From positions 1,116,001 to 1,180,000 of the forward strand of contig NZ_VDZU01000001.1 of NCBI RefSeq assembly GCF_007673525.1: 64,000 nt of DNA, read 5' to 3'. The position numbers and the translations under genes are program-made. Source of the DNA: Fictibacillus phosphorivorans. Its GTDB lineage: Bacteria; Bacillota; Bacilli; Bacillales; Fictibacillaceae. The notes beneath the pieces were generated by a model. The model was given only the letters and a program-made list of their open reading frames with translations, made no database searches and was not told the origin of the DNA. Shown here piece after piece: positions 17,138-25,579 of this stretch. Within the stretch, counting starts at the first letter, position 1. Every line of letters starts with the position of its first letter.

Positions 17138-19276
17138 ATGAAAAGTGATCACATTTCAATGTCCGCATATATGGATGATTTTTCTATGATAACGATTGTA
17201 GTTAATAAGCCCTTTTCGGTCAGCCCGTCACTTTCATTGGCAGATGATAAAAAGGTGGTTCAGCCGTTAACCATTGATAAACAAGAACATTATCATAATC
17301 AAGTAATCTATAAATGCAGAACGAGAATGCCGATCGATTTAAAAAACCGATATTGGGTCACGATTAACGAATCAAGAATCCCTTTAATGATCGGTAGCAT
17401 TGTACGTACACCAAAGTTCGATAGTCTCTATTATGATGAAACAAGTCATGGAGCGATTTACACTCCTGAGAGCACAACGTTTAAAGTTTGGTCACCTGTA
17501 GCTTTCGCGATGAAACTAAAGTATAAAACCCAACAATCTAACACCTTTAATGAACAAAAAATGTCACGGACCGAAAAAGGAGTTTGGGAAATTACGTTAG
17601 AAGGAGATCACCATCTCACAGAATATCTGTTTGTTGTAAACGTAAACCATGAATGGGTAGAAACAACAGATCCGTATTCTAAGTCTGTTACTGCAAATGG
17701 TGTATATTCGGTCGTTATCCATCTTCCAGAAACAGATCCTGAAGGATGGAATCGATCAGGAAAAAGGATAAACCTTCGTTCAAAAACAGACAGTATTATT
17801 TATGAAGTTCATGTTCGGGATTTAACGATTCATTCTGATAGTGGTGTCGTAAATAAAGGCAAATATTTAGGATTAACAGAAGTAGGAACAAAAACACCCA
17901 ATGGGTTTCATACAGGATTGGAATACTTGAAAAGTCTCGGGATCACTCACGTTCAATTGTTGCCCGTAGCAGACTTCGGAAGTGTTGATGAAACAATGCC
18001 TAATTCAAGGTACAACTGGGGATATGATCCGGTTCATTTTTTTTCTCCTGAAGGATCTTATGCAACGAATCCCTACGATCCCATTTGCAGGATTAAAGAA
18101 TTGAAAAAATTAATACACACACTCCAACAAAATGGGCTCTCTGTTATTTTAGACGTGGTATACAACCATGTATATAAAAGAGAAGAATCACCATTTGAAA
18201 AACTCGTTCCCGGCTATTTTTTTCGTTATGATAATGGGGGAAACCCGGTTAATGGAACCGGTGTAGGAAATGATACAGCATCGGAAAGAAAAATGATGCG
18301 AAAGTTCATCCTTGATGCTTTAACGTATTGGATGAGTGAATATAAAGTAGATGGATTCCGATTTGATCTGATGGGGATTCATGATGTTGAAACGATGAAC
18401 CTAGCCGCTGAGAAACTAAAATCTTTGAATCCTGGTGTCTTTTTGCTTGGAGAAGGTTGGGACTTAAATACGAATTTGGAACCAGAAAAACGAGCTACTC
18501 TTTCATCTGCTAAAAAGATGCCTTCCTATTCTTTTTTCAATGATGCGTTTAGGGACCAAGTTAAGGGAAGCATCTTTCCTGATGGTCAGAGCGGGTTTAT
18601 AAATGGTAATCATGATGAACGAATCAAACATCAAATGAAGCATGTGATGAGGGGTTATGCAGGTCAGAATTCAACGTTTATCAAACCAGAGCAAAGCATT
18701 AATTATTCAGAATGTCATGATAATCATACTTTATTTGACTTATTGTCTATCCGACATCCATTTGAAGATGAATACATTCGCAGAAAAAGACAACAGCTCG
18801 CCTTAGCGTTTACAATCTTTGCGCAAGGTGTTCCATTTATCCATGCTGGGCAAGAATGTTTTCGAACGAAGAAAGGTGAAGAGAACAGCTATAACCTCCC
18901 AGACACCATAAATGCGTTTGATTGGAATCGATGTGAATCTTTTTATAAAGAAGTTGATTATTTCAAACAGCTGATTAGGATAAGGAAAACACAGCCTATC
19001 TTCCTTGAAAGCTCGACTGAGCTTTCGGAATGGATAGTCCCAGATGGCGGTCTCGGATTTAAGTTGCACCTACCAACCACCGATATAAAAAAGGATACTT
19101 CTTTTTGGAATAATGCTTTATTACTTTTTAACCAAACGACTAAACCGATATTAATCTCGTTAGAAAAAAACACATGGACGTTAGCGATTGAAAATGAAAT
19201 ATACTATAATCGGCTAATCGACGAAGATCTATATCAATTAGAACCATTATCTTTTTCTTTGTTATATTCTGTTTAG
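17138..19276 (+). CDS. amyX: Type I pullulanase, GH13 (AmyX/PulA)
   Basis: A 712-residue cytoplasmic enzyme with no signal peptide. An N-terminal beta domain is followed by a CBM48 domain (about 95-190) and the GH13 barrel. YNWGYDP is the type I pullulanase signature. DGFRFDLMG carries the nucleophile Asp (about 410), LGEGWDL the acid/base Glu (about 439), and YSECHDNHTLFD the third carboxylate. It cleaves alpha-1,6 bonds in glycogen- or starch-derived dextrins. An upstream GTG (17129) overlaps the SD AAAGAGGGG, so ATG 17138 is preferred. Confidence 0.95.
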   Translation: MKSDHISMSAYMDDFSMITIVVNKPFSVSPSLSLADDKKVVQPLTIDKQEHYHNQVIYKCRTRMPIDLKNRYWVTINESRIPLMIGSIVRTPKFDSLYYDETSHGAIYTPESTTFKVWSPVAFAMKLKYKTQQSNTFNEQKMSRTEKGVWEITLEGDHHLTEYLFVVNVNHEWVETTDPYSKSVTANGVYSVVIHLPETDPEGWNRSGKRINLRSKTDSIIYEVHVRDLTIHSDSGVVNKGKYLGLTEVGTKTPNGFHTGLEYLKSLGITHVQLLPVADFGSVDETMPNSRYNWGYDPVHFFSPEGSYATNPYDPICRIKELKKLIHTLQQNGLSVILDVVYNHVYKREESPFEKLVPGYFFRYDNGGNPVNGTGVGNDTASERKMMRKFILDALTYWMSEYKVDGFRFDLMGIHDVETMNLAAEKLKSLNPGVFLLGEGWDLNTNLEPEKRATLSSAKKMPSYSFFNDAFRDQVKGSIFPDGQSGFINGNHDERIKHQMKHVMRGYAGQNSTFIKPEQSINYSECHDNHTLFDLLSIRHPFEDEYIRRKRQQLALAFTIFAQGVPFIHAGQECFRTKKGEENSYNLPDTINAFDWNRCESFYKEVDYFKQLIRIRKTQPIFLESSTELSEWIVPDGGLGFKLHLPTTDIKKDTSFWNNALLLFNQTTKPILISLEKNTWTLAIENEIYYNRLIDEDLYQLEPLSFSLLYSV

Positions 19277-19430
19277 GATTGTAAAGAATCAAGAATCAAG
19301 TGCTTTTCTTGATTTTTTGTGTTAAAATAATGACTTCGCAGTAATTTAATTCGATACGGAAAAGCTATTATTTTTTGAACGAACAACTAATAAAAAACGG
19401 ATTTCTTAACTAGACAAGAAGGTGAACATT

Positions 19431-20213
19431 TTGGAACAGATTTTGGGAGAAGATTGGCAGGTTTCCCCTGCTGGCGGAGCAACGGGAGAAGCATATATAG
19501 CTGAATATGGGAACCAAAAACTGTTTTTAAAGCGTAATTCCTCTCCGTTTTTAGCTGTTCTTTCTGCTGAAGGAATTGTTCCTAAACTTTTATGGACAAA
19601 AAGGTTAGGTAATGGAGATGTAATCACAGCTCAACAATGGCTAAACGGACGTGAACTGAAAGCAGCAGATATGAAAAGTGAGAATGTTGCAGAACTTCTG
19701 GCAAAAATTCACCGATCTCAAGAACTGCTCGGCATGATGAATCGCCTTGAGAAAAAAAGATTAACGCCTGTTGAACTTTTAAACGATATACAATTGCAGA
19801 TGCGTAAAGAAAAAGATTATCTAGAAATCATTAATGATTCCTTTGCTTATTTAATGGAGACTGCCTCTGAAGTTACAGTTGATAATTTAGTTGTTTGTCA
19901 TTGTGATGTAAATCATAACAATTGGCTGTTAAGTGAATCGGATGAATTATACTTGATCGATTGGGACGGAGCGATGATAGCTGATCCAGCTCTTGATCTT
20001 GGAATGCTTCTCTATAGCTATATTCCTTACGAAAAATGGGAAGAATGGCTTGAAATTTATGGGGAAATACTCGATGATGACTTAGAAAGAAGAATGCATT
20101 GGTATGTTTTGGCACAAACGATAAGCTCTTTTTTCTGGTATAAAGAAAAAGGACAGTCTAAAGAGACCGCCCATTTTGCAGAAAGTATTAAGAAACTTGC
20201 GGGTTCCATCTAA
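19431..20213 (+). CDS. ytmP: YtmP, aminoglycoside/choline-type phosphotransferase
   Basis: A 260-residue protein of the APH/choline kinase fold. HCDVNHNNW is the catalytic Brenner loop (H-D----N), and LIDWDGAMIADPALDLG holds the metal-binding Asp. B. subtilis ytmP lies in the same place, next to ytzH and trmB; the substrate is unknown. Two starts are possible: GTG 19422 overlaps the SD AGAAGGTG, while TTG 19431 lies at normal distance from it, so 19431 is chosen with moderate certainty. Confidence 0.85.
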   Translation: MEQILGEDWQVSPAGGATGEAYIAEYGNQKLFLKRNSSPFLAVLSAEGIVPKLLWTKRLGNGDVITAQQWLNGRELKAADMKSENVAELLAKIHRSQELLGMMNRLEKKRLTPVELLNDIQLQMRKEKDYLEIINDSFAYLMETASEVTVDNLVVCHCDVNHNNWLLSESDELYLIDWDGAMIADPALDLGMLLYSYIPYEKWEEWLEIYGEILDDDLERRMHWYVLAQTISSFFWYKEKGQSKETAHFAESIKKLAGSI

Positions 20214-20237
20214 CTCTGACATTATATAAGATCATCT

Positions 20238-20270
20238 GACACTATTTCCTAGGGAATAGTGTCTTAATAT
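20238..20270. terminator. Hairpin between convergent ytmP and ytzH
   Basis: The 26-base sequence 20238-20263 is a near-perfect inverted repeat (GACACTATT ... AATAGTGTC). The T tract is short on the plus strand. Confidence 0.7.
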
Positions 20271-20548
20271 GGATGATGCGTTTGAATCGTGTTGATCCAT
20301 GATTCTAAATGTGGGCGATGATTCGTAATATGCTCTTCTAGATGCTGGTGTGAAAAGCCGGTGTGACTATATTCATTAATGTTGGACAAGATATTCCTTA
20401 CTTCTTCATGAACAGCGCCGTTCTCCAATAAATGTGCAGCAAGACGTTCTAATTGAGCACATTCGGATGGTGAACCAGCACAATCGGTGTAATGGTCTTG
20501 AAGAAGATCTCTGATGATATGCAATTGGTCGTTGTGATTTAATGGCAT
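20264..20548 (-). CDS. ytzH: YtzH-like protein
   Basis: A 94-residue soluble protein, rich in His and acidic residues, mostly predicted helical (LRDLL-, ECAQLERLAAHLLENG, EEVRNILSNI). The B. subtilis orthologue sits in the same place, opposite ytmP and beside trmB; function unknown. The ATG at 20548 lies nine bases after AAAGGATG; an upstream in-frame ATG at 20569 overlaps the SD itself. Confidence 0.8.
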   Translation of the reverse strand: MPLNHNDQLHIIRDLLQDHYTDCAGSPSECAQLERLAAHLLENGAVHEEVRNILSNINEYSHTGFSHQHLEEHITNHRPHLESWINTIQTHHPY

Positions 20549-20665
20549 TTTCGCTGCACATCCTTTCATTGCATAGCTTATGGATTATGCTAAAAAAATA
20601 TCCTTCGTTCAATATATGAAAGTAAACGAAATTGTATATAAAAGTGAAAAAAGTGGGGAGAAAAT

Positions 20666-21307
20666 ATGCGTCAACGATTTAAGCCTTGGGCTAAAGACAA
20701 ATTAATTGAAAATCCTAAATATGTTTCAGTCGAACCAGAAAAGATGAAAGGGAAGTGGCATTCTTTTTTTGGCAACGATAACCCGATTCATATTGAAGTT
20801 GGAACAGGTAAAGGACAATTTATTAATGGGATGGGTAAACAAAATCCTTCAATAAATTATTTAGGCATGGAGCTTTATGATAGCATCATCATTACCGCGC
20901 TAGACCGTATACTTGAAGACGAAAAACCGAACGTTAAACTGATTAGAGCAGATGCTTCACATTTACTTGATTATTTTGAGCCAGGAGAAATTGAACGTGT
21001 TTATCTTAATTTTTCAGATCCATGGCCAAAATCTAAACATGCAAAAAGAAGATTAACTCATGAAAGTTTTCTTAAGAGATATGAGACGGTATTAAAAAAG
21101 CCAGGTGAAATTCATTTCAAGACTGATAATCAAGGGTTGTTTGAATATTCACTTCATAGTATGTCAACTTACGGTATGTTTTTCAATCTGGTAAGTCTTG
21201 ATCTTCATAAGAGTGATATGGAAGATAACATCATGACTGAATATGAAGAGAAATTCTCTGAAAAAGGATTTAGAATCTACCGCATGGAAGCACAATTTCG
21301 TTCATAA
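20666..21307 (+). CDS. trmB: tRNA (guanine-N7)-methyltransferase TrmB
   Basis: A 213-residue SAM-dependent methyltransferase. [11 protein letters not shown] is SAM motif [17 protein letters not shown] is the TrmB signature with the catalytic Asp; [10 protein letters not shown] follows. It methylates N7 of G46 in the variable loop of tRNAs. Length and synteny match B. subtilis YtmQ. The SD GTGGGGAG is well placed, and a terminator follows immediately. Confidence 0.95.
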   Translation: MRQRFKPWAKDKLIENPKYVSVEPEKMKGKWHSFFGNDNPIHIEVGTGKGQFINGMGKQNPSINYLGMELYDSIIITALDRILEDEKPNVKLIRADASHLLDYFEPGEIERVYLNFSDPWPKSKHAKRRLTHESFLKRYETVLKKPGEIHFKTDNQGLFEYSLHSMSTYGMFFNLVSLDLHKSDMEDNIMTEYEEKFSEKGFRIYRMEAQFRS

Positions 21308-21336
21308 AAACCCAAGCATATGCTTGGGTTTTTTCT
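21305..21336 (+). terminator. Intrinsic terminator after trmB
   Basis: Perfect 22-base inverted repeat 21309-21330 (AACCCAAGCAT/ATGCTTGGGTT) and T run, overlapping the end of the gene. Confidence 0.9.
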
Positions 21337-21401
21337 TTTCATACGATCTCTGTTTCTTATGATACACTTGTATGGAGATCGGAATAGAAAGGAGAAAGAA
21401 T

Positions 21402-22244
21402 ATGGATCAGTGGAAAATCGGAAAGAAGGCTCTGACCTGGTTGGACGGCGGGGTTACACATATGGACGGCGGTGCAATGTTTGGAGTCGTGCCAAAGCCC
21501 TTGTGGGAAAGAAAATACCCTGTTAACGACAATAATCAGATCGAACTGAGAACAGAGCCTATTCTTGTTCAAGGGTATGAAGGAAAGAACATATTGATCG
21601 AGTCTGGAATCGGTTTTGGGAAATTAACAGATAAACAAAAAAGAAACTATGGCGTTACCGAAGAGTCGCTTATTGAAAAAAGTTTAGAAAAAGAAGGTTT
21701 AACAACTGCTGATATTGATATTATTCTCATGACTCATATGCACTTTGATCATGCCTCTGGATTGACGAGATGGGAAGATGATCAGTTAGTACCTGTTTTT
21801 GAAAACGCTGTTATTTACACTTCTGAAACTGAATGGAATGAGCTGAAAAATCCAAATATCAGGTCTCAGAATACATATTGGAAAGAAAATTGGGAACCTA
21901 TTCAAGAACAAGTAAAGACGTTTAAAGAAGAGATAGAAGTTATGAAAGGTATTAGAATGGTTCATACAGGAGGCCATAGTGATGGGCATTCACTGATCGA
22001 GCTTACAACAGAGAATGGCGAAAAAATCTATCACATCGGTGATATCATGCCTACTCATGCACATCATAATCCATTATGGGTGCTGGCTTATGATGATTAT
22101 CCTATGACTTCGATCTCTCAAAAACAAAAATGGATTAAGCCTGACACATGGTATTTCTTTTATCATGATTGTATTTATCGTGCTGTTAAGTGGGATGAGA
22201 ATGGTGAAATGTTAGAAAGAGTACCACGCTCACCGAAAATGTAG
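21402..22244 (+). CDS. ytnP: MBL-fold hydrolase, YtnP-type lactonase
   Basis: A 280-residue metallo-beta-lactamase-fold enzyme. [10 protein letters not shown] (residues 111-120) is the HxHxDH zinc motif; [10 protein letters not shown] and [10 protein letters not shown] provide further ligands. B. subtilis YtnP is a lactonase that degrades acyl-homoserine lactones and blocks signalling of Streptomyces; the same activity is likely but not certain here. The ATG at 21402 follows AAAGGAGAAAG; an earlier ATG at 21372 lacks an SD. Confidence 0.88.
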   Translation: MDQWKIGKKALTWLDGGVTHMDGGAMFGVVPKPLWERKYPVNDNNQIELRTEPILVQGYEGKNILIESGIGFGKLTDKQKRNYGVTEESLIEKSLEKEGLTTADIDIILMTHMHFDHASGLTRWEDDQLVPVFENAVIYTSETEWNELKNPNIRSQNTYWKENWEPIQEQVKTFKEEIEVMKGIRMVHTGGHSDGHSLIELTTENGEKIYHIGDIMPTHAHHNPLWVLAYDDYPMTSISQKQKWIKPDTWYFFYHDCIYRAVKWDENGEMLERVPRSPKM

Positions 22245-22369
22245 AAAAACCGTCACATATTTTCCATTTTCAAGTGAATGTCGAAATCGACAGGATATGT
22301 TAAAATATGAGAGGCATGTAATGATGAACTTTATTTATATCTTAAGAGTGAAATGAGAGGGGATTTAAA

Positions 22370-22906
22370 ATGAAAAAACAGTTAGTTGCCATTTTTACCG
22401 TTCTAGCACTGTTTTTATCCATTGGTACTTCTGCATCTGCAGAGCAAGCTACAGATGAAATGAAAAAGACCATTGAAAAGGGAATTGAAAGTAAGCACAA
22501 AGACTTAAAAAAGGGTTCACTCACATTAACAGACATTGAGACTTATCCAAACCAAGATTCGAAGTTAGACGCATCTGAAGTAACAGTTGCTATTGCTAAC
22601 TATGACACGGTAAGAGACAATATCTTTTACTTCGATCACACAGAAGTTGTGTTCTATGATGCTGACAAAAATGAACTTTTAGCTGAGGCTGCTGTAGCTA
22701 AGGCAAACTCTCAAATTAAAGATTATAAAAAAGCACACGAGTCAGACCTCGGAACACATATGGACTGGATCGTTGTTACTGCACTATTATTCGTTCTGAT
22801 CCTTGTTCCTTTATTCATCTTAGCGGTTTGGGAGAAGCGTCAATATCTTACTACGAAATTTAAGATCGACAACAACCTTTACGACCAAACTAACCTATAT
22901 CGATAA
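22370..22906 (+). CDS. Exported, C-terminally anchored small protein
   Basis: A 178-residue protein not recognised. Residues 1-24 are a clear Sec signal peptide (MKKQLVAIFTVLALFLSIG, cleavage near ASA-EQ). A lysine-rich extracellular domain follows, then one transmembrane helix (about 127-152, IVVTALLFVLILVPLFILAV) and a 26-residue cytoplasmic tail. This type I topology suggests a surface sensor or partner protein. The SD GAGAGGGGA is strong. It stands alone between terminators. Confidence 0.8.
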   Translation: MKKQLVAIFTVLALFLSIGTSASAEQATDEMKKTIEKGIESKHKDLKKGSLTLTDIETYPNQDSKLDASEVTVAIANYDTVRDNIFYFDHTEVVFYDADKNELLAEAAVAKANSQIKDYKKAHESDLGTHMDWIVVTALLFVLILVPLFILAVWEKRQYLTTKFKIDNNLYDQTNLYR

Positions 22907-22915
22907 TCTTCATAG

Positions 22916-22951
22916 AAAAGCCCTTAGGATACTTTCCTAAGGGCTTTTTTT
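22916..22951 (+). terminator. Intrinsic terminator after the exported protein gene
   Basis: AAGCCCTTAGGA pairs perfectly with TCCTAAGGGCTT, followed by T residues. Confidence 0.9.
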
Positions 22952-23004
22952 ACTTATGTTCTTTTCTTAACGCTCCTTTTCTTTAACTCCTTTCACCTTT
23001 GAAA

Positions 23005-23047
23005 GTTGATTGGAGTGGAAAGCGAGCAGCCTGAATCAGAAATCAAC
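23005..23047. repeat. Internally deleted copy of a Bacillaceae palindromic repeat
   Basis: The 43 bases begin GTTGATTGGAGTGGAA and end AAATCAAC, with terminal inverted repeat GTTGATT/AATCAAC and an internal GGAAAGCGAGCA. These are the two ends of a dispersed 100-plus-base GC-rich palindromic repeat that I recall from Bacillaceae genomes. The GC-rich middle is missing. Confidence 0.45.
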
Positions 23048-23073
23048 ACTTACAATATCTAAAAAAACAGCCA

Positions 23074-23382
23074 TTATTTCTGTATGAGCTCCAATAGACT
23101 TCCTGTTGAAGCATCTATTAAAAATTCAAAATGAGAAGTTTCTGTTCCGGGTGATGAGTTTGAAAAACCACCTTTATAAACAGAGTATGGAAGGCCATGA
23201 ACGTTCTTTTCTTCTGCTTTAACCATGATCCAGGCTCCAGAGATTCTGTAATGTTCACTTGCTTTTTCTTTCAATTGTTTTAACGCTTTTTCGGGTGTGA
23301 TGGTCTCTGTCTGCTTTTTTGTAACAACATAACCGATTGCAGCACCTGTCAGGCCTGCTAGAATCAGGTTTCTCCAATTCAT
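23074..23382 (-). CDS. ytzB: YtzB-like PepSY-domain small protein
   Basis: A 102-residue protein. The N-terminus MNWRNLILAGLTGAAIGYVV is a signal anchor. The rest (ALKQLKEKASEHYRISGAWI, then SHFEFLIDASTGSLLEL) matches the PepSY pattern, with the terminal IDA-TG-L- strand. Position near ytnP fits B. subtilis ytzB. PepSY domains often inhibit proteases or sense the envelope; the role here is unknown. The ATG at 23382 follows AAGGTGGG; the frame is open farther upstream without an SD. Confidence 0.75.
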   Translation of the reverse strand: MNWRNLILAGLTGAAIGYVVTKKQTETITPEKALKQLKEKASEHYRISGAWIMVKAEEKNVHGLPYSVYKGGFSNSSPGTETSHFEFLIDASTGSLLELIQK

Positions 23383-23500
23383 TCGTATTCCCACCTTATG
23401 TAAGTTCATTTTCAAATCGTATTGGTTCTTCTTAAACAGTATAACAAAGAAAAGCCTTCTTTTTCTTGTGCTTTTTTGATAAGATACTCTTGATAAAGAT

Positions 23501-23594
23501 GGAGGGTTCGAAATTCCCACCCCTCTTAAAACAAAACTAGGGAGCGTGAAGAATGAACATTTACACTCTCTGCGTTTTTAGCAGAGTTTTTTTG
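23501..23594 (+). promoter_or_regulatory. PreQ1 class I riboswitch with terminator
   Basis: The aptamer (23501-23546) has a GGAGGG stem and loop, the closing CACCCCTC, then TTAAAACAAAACTAG, the A-rich tail that forms the pseudoknot of preQ1-I RNAs. Downstream, CTCTGC (23568-23573) pairs with GCAGAG (23581-23586) followed by seven T, so control is likely by transcription termination. It precedes queD-queE-queC, the pathway to preQ1, as in B. subtilis. Confidence 0.88.
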
Positions 23595-23626
23595 TTTTCG
23601 TGCTCCACTTGAAAGGATGAACAGGA

Positions 23627-24106
23627 ATGACTTATAAAATTCCAACAGATGTTCAAATACTTGGCCGTGACATTAAGAGCGAGCAATTAAAGTACCATAA
23701 TAAGAGAGTTGCTGTATGCAAAGAGTTTACGTTTGATGCAGCACATCATCTGCATTGCTATGATGGAAAATGTAAGAATCTCCACGGTCACACATACAAA
23801 CTCGTAATCACAATGAGTGGCTTTGTGAATTCAATCGGCATTGCCGTTGATTTTGGAGAGATCAAAGAGATTTTTAAATCAGCTATAGACAGCAAATTAG
23901 ATCATCAATACTTAAATGAAGTTCTTCCTCCGATGAATACAACTGCTGAGAATATGATTGTTTGGATTTGGGAACAAATTGATCTTCAACTGAACGATAG
24001 AGGACTAAGTGATCAAGGTCACAGGATAGAAGAACTTAAATTATATGAGACACCTACTAGCTATGCTGTAATGAAAAGAGAATGGATGGTGGAAAATGAT
24101 GTTTGA
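23627..24106 (+). CDS. queD: 6-carboxytetrahydropterin synthase QueD
   Basis: A 159-residue enzyme of the PTPS/QueD family. FDAAHHLHCYDGKCKNLHGH holds the zinc-binding His (about 40, 53, 55) and the catalytic Cys region; DHQYLNEV and the ENMIVWIW and ELKLYETPTS motifs follow. It converts 7,8-dihydroneopterin triphosphate to 6-carboxy-tetrahydropterin in queuosine-precursor synthesis. It is the first gene after the preQ1 riboswitch and overlaps queE by eight bases. The SD is GAAAGGA. Confidence 0.95.
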   Translation: MTYKIPTDVQILGRDIKSEQLKYHNKRVAVCKEFTFDAAHHLHCYDGKCKNLHGHTYKLVITMSGFVNSIGIAVDFGEIKEIFKSAIDSKLDHQYLNEVLPPMNTTAENMIVWIWEQIDLQLNDRGLSDQGHRIEELKLYETPTSYAVMKREWMVENDV

Positions 24107-24821
24107 TCTGCCGTCTAGAGACATTTGGAAGCACTGGAAAGTTCCTATGGTCGAAATATTTGAAACAGTAGAAGGTGAAGGACTACAAGCTGGGTATCCA
24201 ACGGTTTTTGTACGTGTTTTTCATTGCAATCTTCGCTGTACGTGGTGTGATACAACATACAGTTATGCACCTGCCAAACCAGAATTTGAAGCTACAATAG
24301 AAGAAATCGTGAATACGATTAAGTCGTTTCGATCGCAACGAATCTGTTTTACTGGTGGAGAACCTTTAATCCACCGAGAAAAATCAGCTGCCTTGCTTTT
24401 AGCGATGGCTGATTTAGAACATATTGTCGATATTCACATTGAAACGAACGGAGCTATCGATTTACAGCCGTTTGAGCAATTGCGCAACTCTCACCATGAT
24501 CTACAAAAAAAGATGAGATTTGTGATGGATTATAAGCTCCCAGCTTCTGGTGAGATGGACAGAATGCACATGGATAACTTCAAAGAGCTTCAACATCAAG
24601 ACGAGATCAAATTCGTTGTTGGATCAGTGAACGATTTTGAGATAACGAAACAAGTGGTCTCTGAACATTACAGAAATGGTCAGATCTCTGTAAGCCCTGT
24701 TTGGGAAAGCATGCCTCCAAGGCGTCTTGTTGAACTTCTATTAGAGAATCCACTCCCAAATGCAAAGCTCAGTCTTCAGCTTCATAAAGTGATCTGGCAT
24801 CCAGAAGAGAGAGGGGTTTAA
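24099..24821 (+). CDS. queE: 7-carboxy-7-deazaguanine synthase QueE
   Basis: A 240-residue radical SAM enzyme. The cluster-binding CNLRCTWC (Cys 43, 47, 50) shows the CxxxCxxC motif; ETVEGEGLQAGYPTVFVR precedes it and CFTGGEPL is the SAM-binding GGEP. It performs the ring contraction to 7-carboxy-7-deazaguanine. Two ATG codons overlap queD; the second (24099) is better spaced from GGTGG. It is translationally coupled to queD. Confidence 0.94.
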   Translation: MFDLPSRDIWKHWKVPMVEIFETVEGEGLQAGYPTVFVRVFHCNLRCTWCDTTYSYAPAKPEFEATIEEIVNTIKSFRSQRICFTGGEPLIHREKSAALLLAMADLEHIVDIHIETNGAIDLQPFEQLRNSHHDLQKKMRFVMDYKLPASGEMDRMHMDNFKELQHQDEIKFVVGSVNDFEITKQVVSEHYRNGQISVSPVWESMPPRRLVELLLENPLPNAKLSLQLHKVIWHPEERGV

Positions 24822-24823
24822 CC

Positions 24824-25495
24824 ATGAACAAAAAAGCGGTTATAGTTTTAAGTGGAGGACTTGATAGCACAACTTGCATGGGGATCGCAAAAGCGGAAGG
24901 ATATGACTTGTACCCGATTACTTTTCACTATGGACAACGCCATAATCGAGAAGTTGAACAAGCGATCGAAGTCGGCAAGTACTATGGTGTAGCAGACCAT
25001 AGAATTGTAGACCTTACCTTTTTAAAAGATATAGGTGGAAGTGCACTAACCGATGAAAAGGTAGAAGTTCCAACTGAGGCAGAAGAAGGTATTCCTGTAA
25101 CTTACGTACCTGCTAGAAACATGATTTTCTTATCGCTCGCAAGCGCTTATGCAGAAGTAATCGGAGCTACAGCCGTTTACACAGGCGTTTCGGCGGTTGA
25201 TTATAGCGGCTATCCAGATTGCCGTCCTGAATTCATTCAGAGCATGGAGGAAACGATCAATCTAGCAACAAAAGCGGGTGTGACAGGGAAAAACATTTCC
25301 GTAGAAACACCATTGATCTCTCTGTCTAAAAAGGAGACGATTGAAAAAGGTCTTTCTCTTGAAGTACCATATGATCTAACAACTTCTTGCTACAATGGAA
25401 AAGAAGCAGCTTGCGGACAATGTGATAGCTGTGTTTTACGTTTAAAAGGTTTTAAAGAAGCTGGAGCAGTCGATCCGATCACTTACGAAATCTAG
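24824..25495 (+). CDS. queC: 7-cyano-7-deazaguanine synthase QueC
   Basis: A 223-residue ATP-dependent enzyme. LSGGLDSTTC is the PP-loop; YVPARNMIFLS and GVSAVDYSGYPDCRPEF are family motifs; the C-terminal TTSCYNGKEAACGQCDSC binds zinc. It converts carboxy-deazaguanine and ammonia to preQ0. It starts two bases after queE. The last step enzyme, QueF, is not in this operon but lies near 32.1 kb. Confidence 0.95.
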   Translation: MNKKAVIVLSGGLDSTTCMGIAKAEGYDLYPITFHYGQRHNREVEQAIEVGKYYGVADHRIVDLTFLKDIGGSALTDEKVEVPTEAEEGIPVTYVPARNMIFLSLASAYAEVIGATAVYTGVSAVDYSGYPDCRPEFIQSMEETINLATKAGVTGKNISVETPLISLSKKETIEKGLSLEVPYDLTTSCYNGKEAACGQCDSCVLRLKGFKEAGAVDPITYEI

Positions 25496-25514
25496 AACGT
25501 TTATAAGTATAGAA

Positions 25515-25576
25515 AACCCCTTCTTATTAGGTGTACAATAAAACTGTACATGTGACTAATTAGAAGGGGTTGTTTT
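25515..25576 (+). terminator. Long hairpin: queC terminator overlapping the next gene's SD
   Basis: AACCCCTTCT (25515-25524) and AGAAGGGGTT (25562-25571) are perfectly complementary. Inside, ATTAG/CTAAT and TGTACA/TGTACA extend the stem around loop ATAAAAC, and TGTTTTTAT follows. The 3' arm AGAAGGGG is also the SD of the M42 peptidase gene (ATG at 25580). Confidence 0.8.
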
Positions 25577-25579
25577 TAT

